This document shows positions 1 to 5,696 of a stretch of 6,544 nt of DNA, piece by piece. How positions within the stretch are numbered: position 1 is the first letter of the stretch; every line of letters starts with the position of its first letter. The position numbers and the translations under genes were made by a program. The DNA comes from Prochlorococcus marinus str. MIT 9215 (GTDB lineage: Bacteria; Cyanobacteriota; Cyanobacteriia; PCC-6307; Cyanobiaceae). The notes beneath the pieces are model-generated. The model had not been told where the DNA came from. It did no database searches and saw only the letters and a list, made by a program, of their open reading frames with translations. Where the stretch lies: the NCBI GenBank assembly GCA_949486985.1, contig CATBLW010000052.1, forward strand, positions 1 through 6,544. The letters run 5' to 3'.

Positions 1-65
1 ATCCCCGAAAATGTCAAGGTGAAATGGTCATCAGAGAAGGAACATCATTTCAATTCAGAATCGGG

Positions 66-261
66 AGATCGGATCAACTAGCCCCAACAGTCAATACATA
101 AAAAAATGTATGTAATTTTTCATCTCTACAATCTGTCTCATAAGCAGTAGTTTCAACGCTAGGCAACTCTCAATGCCTACCAATCAGTACTAGCTTTCCA
201 AACGAAAGAGCCAGCCAATCCCTTTTCAGGCATCCATCTAATTATTAGCTTGATCCGATCT
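66..261. repeat. 12-bp perfect inverted repeat enclosing a hairpin-rich intergenic stretch
   Basis: This is part of the 291 bp beyond the 3' end of csaB, where I find no supportable gene, no tRNA and no known RNA signature. AGATCGGATCAA at 66-77 is the exact reverse complement of TTGATCCGATCT at 250-261. Between the arms lie three smaller inverted repeats: ATACAT/ATGTAT (94-99 and 106-111, with an A-only loop), TAGGC/GCCTA (160-164 and 175-179) and CTTTC/GAAAG (194-198 and 204-208). CTAAT/ATTAG (238-248) sits just inside the right arm. A transcript could close as a long stem with several internal hairpins. There is no T-run after the outer stem on either strand, so it is not a classical terminator. 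I see no convincing promoter. It may be a small RNA, a csaB 3' structure, a decayed element, or chance. Confidence 0.4.
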
Positions 262-291
262 AGAGTTTGTCATCTCAATGAGTTAGGACGA

Positions 292-1359
292 CTAATGGTC
301 AAATGTTTCTCGAAGGACTTGTCGATGTTGCGAAGCCATACTGCAGATCGAGCTGATTTTTTCACAATCAGCCGGGTGATCAAGAGTTGCTTTCCATGAT
401 TCTGCTAATTGAGAAGCATCAGGCAGGGATTGCAGATGCGTACAAGGCAGATTCGCAATCTCAGCAGCAGCTGAAACCTTGGGGTCATAGCTCAGTGCAG
501 CCGTAGGGCTGGATGCCAATTGAGCCAGAATCAATGCATGCAAACGCATCGGAAGAACAAGTCTAGCTTTGACGAAATGATCCATTGCAGAATCAACAGA
601 ATCAACAAACAAGGTTCTGCTTCGTGAAAGAAGACTTGCAGGCATCAATCCTTCTCGATTTAGTTGAGATAGAAGAGGACCATCCTGCTTTTTGTGAAAT
701 GCAAGCCAGTGGATAGGTGCATCGATATCTCTGACAAGATCTTGCAGGGCCAAAATCAATAATTTCCAGCCAGACTGATCAAGCAAAGATGTAGGGCGCC
801 AGCAAAGAACAACGGCCCCTCCACCTTGCCATTCTCGCCTTGGCAGCTGCCAAACAGGATCAGGTGCTGTCAACATTGGCACGTTGATTCGCCAGCGTGC
901 TGCTATTTCAAAGGACTCAGGATCACGCCAACTGATAACAGAAGCCCAAGGCAAGACTCTCCTCACTAGCCAACGACTGATCCGAAGATCTAAGGGACCT
1001 AGCCCTTGCCCCCAAAGAACAATTGGCAACCGACGTTGATGTGCAACAGCAATCAGTATTAGGTAATAAATCAAACTTTTAAAACTCGTACTGTCTTGAA
1101 GAAGGCTGCCGCCTCCAAGCACAAGGGCATTAACTTGACCAACCGCCCTTACAACATCCAGAAGTGAACGCCGATTGACGTATCGAGCCGACGGAGCCAT
1201 GGACAGCAAGCTTGAAGCGTCATTGGCGGTGATCAATGCTTGGCAATGATCAGGCAGATCCTGAAGCAGGATCTGAAGGAGCGCATCGTCACCAAGATTG
1301 TTCTCGCCGTAGTAGCCACAAAGAAGAACTGTTGAGCATGCCTTTGTCTGAACTGCCAT
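292..1359 (-). CDS. csaB: Polysaccharide pyruvyl transferase family protein, CsaB type
   Basis: CsaB-type enzymes transfer a pyruvyl group from phosphoenolpyruvate to a cell-wall-linked polysaccharide as a ketal. In Gram-positives this lets SLH-domain proteins bind the wall; in cyanobacteria the same chemistry is thought to help anchor SLH-bearing outer-membrane porins to peptidoglycan. With the ATG start (355 aa), the N-terminal motif GYYGENNLGDDALL lies at residues 15-28, GGGSLLQD at 82-89, GQGLGPL at 117-123, SWRD at 143-146, and the C-terminal RLHA at 272-275 followed by SYDPKV at 290-295. These are family landmarks of PF04230, and the length is normal. No signal peptide is seen, so it is probably cytoplasmic. 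An in-frame GTG at 1383 would add 8 residues. I prefer the ATG at 1359 because the family motif follows closely and the GTG abuts a -10-like GATAAT. The stop is TAG at 294-292. No polysaccharide genes lie nearby, and the native substrate cannot be read from sequence. Confidence 0.88.
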   Translation of the reverse strand: MAVQTKACSTVLLCGYYGENNLGDDALLQILLQDLPDHCQALITANDASSLLSMAPSARYVNRRSLLDVVRAVGQVNALVLGGGSLLQDSTSFKSLIYYLILIAVAHQRRLPIVLWGQGLGPLDLRISRWLVRRVLPWASVISWRDPESFEIAARWRINVPMLTAPDPVWQLPRREWQGGGAVVLCWRPTSLLDQSGWKLLILALQDLVRDIDAPIHWLAFHKKQDGPLLSQLNREGLMPASLLSRSRTLFVDSVDSAMDHFVKARLVLPMRLHALILAQLASSPTAALSYDPKVSAAAEIANLPCTHLQSLPDASQLAESWKATLDHPADCEKISSICSMASQHRQVLRETFDH

Positions 1360-1383
1360 GGTCAGTGATGGCTGCCGCCGCAC

Positions 1384-1389
1384 ATTATC
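1384..1389 (-). promoter_or_regulatory. Candidate -10 element for csaB
   Basis: On the minus strand this reads GATAAT, five of six matches to TATAAT. Transcription from it would begin near 1377, leaving a leader of about 18 nt before the preferred ATG at 1359. I see no good -35 hexamer at normal spacing, which is common for cyanobacterial promoters. The neighbouring perfect palindrome CTTGATCAAG (1410-1419) lies in the same divergent gap and could be an operator, but nothing proves this. Confidence 0.3.
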
Positions 1390-1431
1390 GATGACTTGGC
1401 CTCATTAGGCTTGATCAAGTTGGCTAATGAT

Positions 1432-1734
1432 GTGCACGCTCTATCTCTTGGTACCTGGTGGATCCATGTCACATCGTTGTTGGAGTGGATGCTGGCGATC
1501 GTTTTGATCGAGCGATGGGGCCGCCTGAACAACAACAGGGCAATGTCTTGGCTCGCTTTGGCCATGCTCCCCAATTTGATGAGTGCAATGGCTGCCATCA
1601 CCTGGCATCTTTTTGACAACAGTGAAGCCTTACGCGGTTTGATCGTGCTTCAAGCAGGCCTAACGCTTACTGGCAATACCTGCTTGGCAGCCGCAACCTG
1701 GAACCTTTTTCGTACTGAAGGAGCACAGCCATGA
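1432..1734 (+). CDS. Ycf49-like small membrane protein (DUF2499)
   Basis: This is a 100-aa integral membrane protein. Its opening, MHALSLGTWWIHV then LEWMLAI, matches what I remember of the DUF2499 family, called Ycf49 where it is encoded in red algal plastids. The function is unknown; the family's spread through cyanobacteria and plastids suggests a thylakoid or photosynthesis-related role, which is inference. Three hydrophobic segments are visible, at about residues 11-27, 38-58 and 67-92, with charged residues (ERWGRLNNNR) between the first two. I chose the GTG at 1432 because the family normally begins at MHAL. A TTG at 1396 would add 12 residues (LASLGLIKLAND) that do not look like the family and would leave only a tiny gap to csaB. 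Neither start has a clear Shine-Dalgarno site. The TGA stop overlaps the next gene's ATG in ATGA, so the two are very likely co-transcribed and translationally coupled. Confidence 0.85.
   Translation: MHALSLGTWWIHVTSLLEWMLAIVLIERWGRLNNNRAMSWLALAMLPNLMSAMAAITWHLFDNSEALRGLIVLQAGLTLTGNTCLAAATWNLFRTEGAQP
1717..1723 (+). promoter_or_regulatory. Shine-Dalgarno site of the DUF3593 gene
   Basis: GAAGGAG lies 7 nt before the ATG at 1731, inside the last codons of the Ycf49-like gene. It is one of the few strong ribosome binding sites in the window and fixes the DUF3593 start. Together with the ATGA overlap it implies that the downstream protein is made efficiently along with its neighbour. Confidence 0.7.
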
Positions 1735-2069
1735 GTGTTGCGTCATCGACTGGGCTTTTAAACGCACTCAGTACGTTTGATCCATCCCCTCTTTATGGAC
1801 TGTCTCTGATCCCCTACCTCGCATTCCTGTGGTGGGGTCAGAAAAGCCGTGCGATGCCCAGAGTTGCTCTGTGGGGATTCCGCATGACCCTTGTTTTTGT
1901 TCTGATCACTGTCATTTTTGCAATCATTGCCAGCCAACGCTATGGGCGTGAACTGGCAGACGTTGATTTCTTGCACGGTGCAGCAGAAGCGTTCTTGACC
2001 CTTAGCGATGCCCTTGTCGTGCTCGGTTTTGCCCTCGTTCAGCAAAAACGAGTAGTAAAAAACTCTTAA
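1731..2069 (+). CDS. DUF3593 small membrane protein
   Basis: This is a 112-aa membrane protein that I assign to DUF3593, a family of unknown function known from cyanobacteria and plants. The recognisable part is FDPSPLYGLSLIPYLAFLWW at residues 16-35, in which the FDPSPL entry leads straight into the first membrane segment. Further hydrophobic segments lie at about 46-68 and 84-103, separated by a polar loop (SQRYGRELADVDFLHG) that contains the conserved-looking LHGAAE. The C-terminus is short and basic (QQKRVVKNS). The start is well supported by GAAGGAG 7 nt upstream and by the 4-bp ATGA overlap with the Ycf49-like gene. The coupling suggests the two proteins act in the same membrane process or complex. 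The stop codon lies within a perfect 10-bp palindrome, CTCTTAAGAG (2063-2072), with no T-run, so it is not a convincing terminator and read-through into psaK is possible. Confidence 0.85.
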   Translation: MSVASSTGLLNALSTFDPSPLYGLSLIPYLAFLWWGQKSRAMPRVALWGFRMTLVFVLITVIFAIIASQRYGRELADVDFLHGAAEAFLTLSDALVVLGFALVQQKRVVKNS

Positions 2070-2128
2070 GAGGCTGTCTCACAAGCAATTTATTTGCAGT
2101 CAATGATGGAAACTGTGTTGTTGCTTCC

Positions 2129-2398
2129 ATGGTCTTCATGCTCTCACCGCTTCTGGCTGCCGCTGCTCCTGCCACCTTCTCTTGGTCACCAAAGGTGGGT
2201 CTTGTCATGATCGCTTGCCATTTTTTGGCTTGGGCTATTGCTAAAGCCAACATTCAGCTGCCTAACGAAGGCACACCAATGCCGAATGCAAAATTCTTCG
2301 GTGGTATGAGCCACGCATCCGTTGTCAGCGCTAACTGTCTCGGACACGTTCTCGGAATGGGAACCATCCTTGGTCTGGCTTCCCGCGGCATTCTCTGA
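2129..2398 (+). CDS. psaK: Photosystem I reaction center subunit PsaK
   Basis: PsaK is a small two-helix subunit at the edge of photosystem I in the thylakoid membrane. It binds antenna chlorophyll and carotenoid and contributes to the docking of light-harvesting proteins. The 89-aa product shows the family layout: a short N-terminal stretch ending in APATFSWSPKVG (residues 13-24), a first helix at about 22-40, a polar loop with NEGTPMPNAKFFGG (46-59), and a second helix at about 64-85 with the GHVLGMG core (72-78). The familiar small-residue segment before GH reads SANCL here, which is somewhat unusual. The ATG at 2129 has no Shine-Dalgarno site. A second in-frame ATG at 2138 would give MLSPLLAAAAPAT, which resembles other cyanobacterial N-termini at least as well. 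The 59-bp gap after the DUF3593 gene has no clear promoter and no repeated TTACA (HLR1/RpaB-like) boxes, so psaK may share the upstream transcript. Confidence 0.93.
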   Translation: MVFMLSPLLAAAAPATFSWSPKVGLVMIACHFLAWAIAKANIQLPNEGTPMPNAKFFGGMSHASVVSANCLGHVLGMGTILGLASRGIL

Positions 2399-2411
2399 GT
2401 TTGTTTGCTTG

Positions 2412-2435
2412 GGGCTGGCGATTCATCGCCAGCCC
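2412..2435. terminator. Strong hairpin between convergent psaK and the flavoprotein gene
   Basis: GGGCTGGCG (2412-2420) and CGCCAGCCC (2427-2435) form a perfect 9-bp GC-rich stem around the loop ATTCAT. Counting the loop bases the repeat is perfect for 11 bp on each side. It sits 13 bp after the psaK stop, and the flavoprotein TGA (2425-2423) falls in its loop. Because it is symmetric and lies between convergent genes it probably ends or protects transcripts from both sides. Neither strand has a proper T-tract after the stem, so it is not a textbook Rho-independent terminator and may act mainly as a 3'-end stabiliser. Confidence 0.6.
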
Positions 2436-3637
2436 ATCAAGTAAGGCAACAGGCGAAGTCCGTAGCGCTCAAAACGGTATTCAAACAACAAAGCGCTTAG
2501 ATCCTCAGCACTGGACCGTTGAGACAAACCATCGATCAGACGTGATAAGCGACGGTCTGCACGTTGATCGCACAAACCCCACCATGTTCGCTTTGCCAAG
2601 CGACCAGATAGGTTCCAACGCCATCCCAACCGACGGCGCAAAAGATTTTCGTATTCAAGAAGTAATTTCTGATCACTGCATTGCCGCTGATGCGCTGATT
2701 CAAAGAGCGCAACAAGAAATGGGGCCAAGAGCTCAGCACTGCGTAGGGCATGCCTGATCCCTTCTCCACCAAGCAAATTTGCCGTACTTACAGCATCGCC
2801 AACAGCCACAATCCGTCCACGAGAGTGAGCTTCTCGGCGACCAATTGTGCTGCTCAGCACGCCACCATGGCGATCCAAAATTGGCAGCGTATCGAGCTGA
2901 TTCTCACTGATAAGCCTTTTGAGGAAGCTGCTTAATGAAGCCAAGCCTGGCTTCGACTTTGGGGAAAGTCGGCAGACTCCTACCTTCAACTGCTGATTGG
3001 CCATGGGAAAGATCCAGCCATACCCATGCGGCATCCAATGACAGCCAAGAAAAAAAGTAAGTCGTTGGCTCCAGACCGCCATGCTGTTCTTATCCGCCTG
3101 AAGGATCCACTCCATCCCAAATCCTTCAAGCAACTCTTCAGCAGAAGAGTTATTTCTGCGCTCAGGAGCTCCAATCAAAGAGCGATGGTGACCTGTGGCA
3201 TCGACAACCCACTCGAAGCTTCTGGTTTGCCGAAGACCACCAGGACCTTGAAGTTCAACATCAGCGCCGTCTTGCCTTGAGAGAACAGACTTAACCCGCC
3301 AACCAAGAAGAAGTTCAACTCCAGCCTGTTGGGCTTTTAACCAGAGTTGCTTACGCAAGGCGCCGAAATCGAGCACCACACCGAGATCACGGGCTGCAAA
3401 CCACTGATGTGATCGTCCTTGTGGATCGACCAACTGCCAACCATGCCAATAGGAGGAAACCGCTTCATCCGGAATATTGAGATCCGTCAGTGCCTCTATA
3501 GGGACTGCGGCACTTGAGAAAATGTTCTGCTCTGCTGCTTTTAACGGGTCAACAAGAACCACTGGGATTCCTTGCTGAGCAACCCTTTCTGCCAACCGTG
3601 AGCCTGCAGGGCCGGCTCCAGCGACTAACAGGGTCAA
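2423..3637 (-). CDS. FAD-dependent oxidoreductase of the geranylgeranyl reductase family
   Basis: The 404-aa product is a flavoprotein. GAGPAG (7-12) and the acidic D30 form the N-terminal FAD-binding Rossmann fold, DATGHHRSL lies at 146-154, YGWIFPM at 206-212, and the second FAD motif GDAVSTANLLGGEGIRHAL at 280-298. YGWIFP and GEGI are the features shared with ChlP and archaeal prenyl reductases, so I place it in the geranylgeranyl reductase branch. No membrane segment is evident. The exact substrate is unknown; reduction or modification of an isoprenoid is inferred from family and context. It follows dxs after 4 bp and is surely in the same operon. The start is TTG at 3637: the in-frame stop upstream is at 3679-3677 and no ATG, GTG or TTG lies between, and the Rossmann motif begins four residues later. 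No Shine-Dalgarno site is seen, suggesting coupling to dxs translation. A lycopene cyclase is less likely, since the NYGVW-type motif is missing. Confidence 0.85.
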   Translation of the reverse strand: MTLLVAGAGPAGSRLAERVAQQGIPVVLVDPLKAAEQNIFSSAAVPIEALTDLNIPDEAVSSYWHGWQLVDPQGRSHQWFAARDLGVVLDFGALRKQLWLKAQQAGVELLLGWRVKSVLSRQDGADVELQGPGGLRQTRSFEWVVDATGHHRSLIGAPERRNNSSAEELLEGFGMEWILQADKNSMAVWSQRLTFFLGCHWMPHGYGWIFPMANQQLKVGVCRLSPKSKPGLASLSSFLKRLISENQLDTLPILDRHGGVLSSTIGRREAHSRGRIVAVGDAVSTANLLGGEGIRHALRSAELLAPFLVALFESAHQRQCSDQKLLLEYENLLRRRLGWRWNLSGRLAKRTWWGLCDQRADRRLSRLIDGLSQRSSAEDLSALLFEYRFERYGLRLLPYLMGWR

Positions 3638-3641
3638 GGGA

Positions 3642-5576
3642 TCAGGTTTTAAGCGCCTGAGAGCTGGTTTTCTCGATCAAGGAATTATCTGAATTCCAGC
3701 CAAATCGCTGCTGGATGTTCTCTGCCATCTGAACAGGAGTAAGCCCTAAAGCCTCTTTACTTTGCTGAGGGCTGGCATGGTCAACGAGTTGATCAGGGAT
3801 ACCAATCCTAAAAACGGGAACATGCACATCTTGATCACTGAGCGATTCAAGAACGGCCGCTCCAAAGCCAGCATTAAGAGAGCCTTCCTCAATCGTGACA
3901 ACTTTGCCAATGCGACGAGCAAGCGGATGAATCAACGCCTGATCAAGAGGCCGCAGAAAACGTGCATTCACCACTGTGGCTTTAACACCCTCTTTCTCAA
4001 GCAGTTCGGCCGTCTTGATGGCAGGCGCCGCCATGACGCCATAGGAAACAATCAACAGATCATCACCTTCTCGTAGCACTTCGCCACGGCCAATCGGTAG
4101 AGGTTCCCAACCTTCCTCCATTAACAGAACCCCTTCGCCAGAACCCCTTGGGATCCTTAGTGCCGTTGGACCTGAATGCTGAAGACACGTCACCAACATG
4201 CTTTGCAGTTCTGCCTCGTCTTTCGGAGCCATCACTGTGAAATTAGGAATCGCACGGAAATAGCTGATGTCGTATTGACCTTGATGGGTTGGGCCATCAG
4301 CACCAACGATGCCTGCACGATCTAAGACAAAAGTGACGGGCAAATTTTGGATGCCAACATCATGAATGAGTTGGTCAAAAGCTCTCTGCAGGAAGGTGCT
4401 GTAGATCGCAACGACAGGCTTAAGCCCTTCGCATGCCATCCCCGCGGCAAGGGTTACGGCATGTTGCTCTGCAATGCCAACATCTACGTATTGATCTGGA
4501 ATTGCCCTCTGCAATAGATCAAGACCAGTGCCGGTGGCCATGGCAGCAGTAATACCCATCACTGTGCTGTCTTGCTCACAGAGCTTGACGAGGGTCTGGC
4601 CAAAAACCTTGCTGTAACTAGGAGGTTTAGGAGTTTTAGAAGGGATGGCCTTGCCGGTGCTCAAATCAAAAGCCGATTGGGCGTGATAGCCAACCTGATC
4701 AGCCTCCGCGTAGGGGTAACCCTTGCCCTTGGTGGTGACCACATGAACCAGAACCGGGCCGCCAACGCGATGAGCGGCCTCAAAGGTGCGAACCAGTTCA
4801 CCAATGTCATGACCATTGATCGGTCCCATATATGAAAAGCCGAGCTCTTCAAAAACCGCTCCTACCTTTGGCACTGACAAGCGACGCATACTGCCCTTGA
4901 GGAGACTCAGTTCAGCCGGCAACTCACCTCCCATAAATGGCAAGTTCTTGACACTCTCTTCAACACTGCCGGAGATGAACTTGATCGGTCGGCTGTGGCG
5001 CATGCGATTCAAGTGCGTCGAAAGCGCCCCAACGGGAGGAGAGATCGACATGTCGTTGTCGTTAAGGACGACAAGAAGAGGTGTTTTGGGTAGATGACCT
5101 GCATGGTTGATCGCTTCCAGAGCCATCCCTCCGGTTAACGCACCATCTCCAATCACTGCAACGCATTTAAAAGACTCACCACGACGATCACGAGCCAGTG
5201 CCATTCCAAGAGCTGCTGAAATCGAGGTGCTGGCATGTCCAGCGCCGTAATGATCGAAGCTGCTCTCACAACGCTTGAGATAGCCAGCCACTCCACCCTT
5301 CTGTCGAAGAGTATGAAAGTTGTTGTATCGGCCAGTTAGCAACTTGTGGGGGTAAGCCTGATGGCCTACATCCCAGACCACGCGATCGTGATCGAGATCG
5401 AGTGTTTGATAGAGGGCAATCGTGAGCTCAACAACACCGAGCCCAGGTCCTAAATGTCCACCACTGGTCGAAACCACCTCGAGATGGCGTTCACGAATCT
5501 GGCAGGCAACATCCTCCAGCTCAGCAATACTCAGACCATGCAGCTGATTCGGATGGGTCAACTCGCTCAGACGCAT
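3642..5576 (-). CDS. dxs: 1-deoxy-D-xylulose-5-phosphate synthase
   Basis: DXS condenses pyruvate with glyceraldehyde 3-phosphate, using thiamine diphosphate and Mg2+, to give 1-deoxy-D-xylulose 5-phosphate, the first and usually flux-controlling step of the MEP isoprenoid pathway. It is a cytoplasmic homodimer. Counting from the preferred start (644 aa) the landmarks are the active-site His in SGGHLG (H41), the ThDP/Mg motif from GDGALTGG (143-150) to NDND (172-175), the catalytic Glu in IAEQHA (E370), and DRAG then DGPTHQG with H431. E370 and H431 fall at the same numbers as in the E. coli enzyme. The C-terminal domain (about 500-625) is complete and the length is normal. I chose the ATG at 5576 because MRLSELTHPNQLHG is the usual marine cyanobacterial N-terminus and GGAAGGGG lies 6 nt upstream; an ATG at 5597 would add MNWKGLG. 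It is the first gene of a two-gene operon with the flavoprotein. Confidence 0.97.
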   Translation of the reverse strand: MRLSELTHPNQLHGLSIAELEDVACQIRERHLEVVSTSGGHLGPGLGVVELTIALYQTLDLDHDRVVWDVGHQAYPHKLLTGRYNNFHTLRQKGGVAGYLKRCESSFDHYGAGHASTSISAALGMALARDRRGESFKCVAVIGDGALTGGMALEAINHAGHLPKTPLLVVLNDNDMSISPPVGALSTHLNRMRHSRPIKFISGSVEESVKNLPFMGGELPAELSLLKGSMRRLSVPKVGAVFEELGFSYMGPINGHDIGELVRTFEAAHRVGGPVLVHVVTTKGKGYPYAEADQVGYHAQSAFDLSTGKAIPSKTPKPPSYSKVFGQTLVKLCEQDSTVMGITAAMATGTGLDLLQRAIPDQYVDVGIAEQHAVTLAAGMACEGLKPVVAIYSTFLQRAFDQLIHDVGIQNLPVTFVLDRAGIVGADGPTHQGQYDISYFRAIPNFTVMAPKDEAELQSMLVTCLQHSGPTALRIPRGSGEGVLLMEEGWEPLPIGRGEVLREGDDLLIVSYGVMAAPAIKTAELLEKEGVKATVVNARFLRPLDQALIHPLARRIGKVVTIEEGSLNAGFGAAVLESLSDQDVHVPVFRIGIPDQLVDHASPQQSKEALGLTPVQMAENIQQRFGWNSDNSLIEKTSSQALKT

Positions 5577-5582
5577 TCCCAG

Positions 5583-5590
5583 CCCCTTCC
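5583..5590 (-). promoter_or_regulatory. Shine-Dalgarno site deciding the dxs start
   Basis: On the minus strand this reads GGAAGGGG, 6 nt before the ATG at 5576. It lies inside the extra seven codons that a start at 5597 would require. Its ideal spacing to the inner ATG, and the absence of any such site before 5597, favour the shorter protein. Confidence 0.55.
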
Positions 5591-5696
5591 AATTCATTCA
5601 ATCTAGGGGTTCTCTGCATCGGTTCGCCGAGGATTCCCCGAGAAGCGAAAGCTAAATCTCAAAACATCTGGTTCTCAATATTGCGAGACTGGGTTC
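5591..5696. promoter_or_regulatory. Divergent dxs / ilvA promoter region
   Basis: This short gap must hold the promoters of both dxs (leftward) and ilvA (rightward). For dxs, TAGATT (minus strand, 5605-5600) is a weak -10 candidate; it would give a leader of about 17 nt to the ATG at 5576, but the -35 position is poor. For ilvA I find no convincing hexamer pair. The perfect 8-bp palindrome CAATATTG lies at 5676-5683, and TTCGC/GCGAA form a spaced inverted repeat around the middle of the gap. No NtcA-type GTA-N8-TAC site is visible. Its existence as a regulatory region is certain from gene layout; the individual elements are guesses. Confidence 0.4.

Noticed and set aside
177..233. 18-codon minus-strand open frame beyond csaB
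   Set aside because: It is very short, lacks a convincing ribosome binding site, and has no recognisable similarity.
133..2087. CTGTCTCATAAGCA (133-146) and CTGTCTCACAAGCA (2074-2087), matching at 13 of 14 positions
   Set aside because: They resemble some insertion-sequence ends, but one-mismatch 14-mer pairs are expected a few times by chance in a window this size, and no transposase or target duplication is present.
2103..2210. 35-codon plus-strand open frame (starting ATGATGGAA) overlapping the psaK start
   Set aside because: It is out of frame with psaK, unlike any known leader I recognise, and its length is easily due to chance.
1362..2253. Minus-strand open frames across the DUF2499, DUF3593 and psaK genes
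   Set aside because: They are antisense to three small genes with recognisable family sequence and sensible membrane segments.
2401..3280. Plus-strand open frames (e.g. 2401-2757, 2750-2935, 3026-3280) opposite the flavoprotein gene
   Set aside because: They lie wholly antisense to a gene with clear family motifs, show no recognisable domain of their own, and have no ribosome binding site.
2423..3637. Assignment of the flavoprotein as lycopene cyclase (CrtL)
   Set aside because: The length would fit, but the NYGVW-type cyclase motif is missing, whereas YGWIFP and GEGI point to the geranylgeranyl reductase branch.
3762..5097. Plus-strand open frames antisense to dxs (3762-4076, 4572-4835, 4816-5097)
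   Set aside because: dxs is unmistakable and continuous here; the antisense products are basic, low-similarity translations typical of shadow frames.
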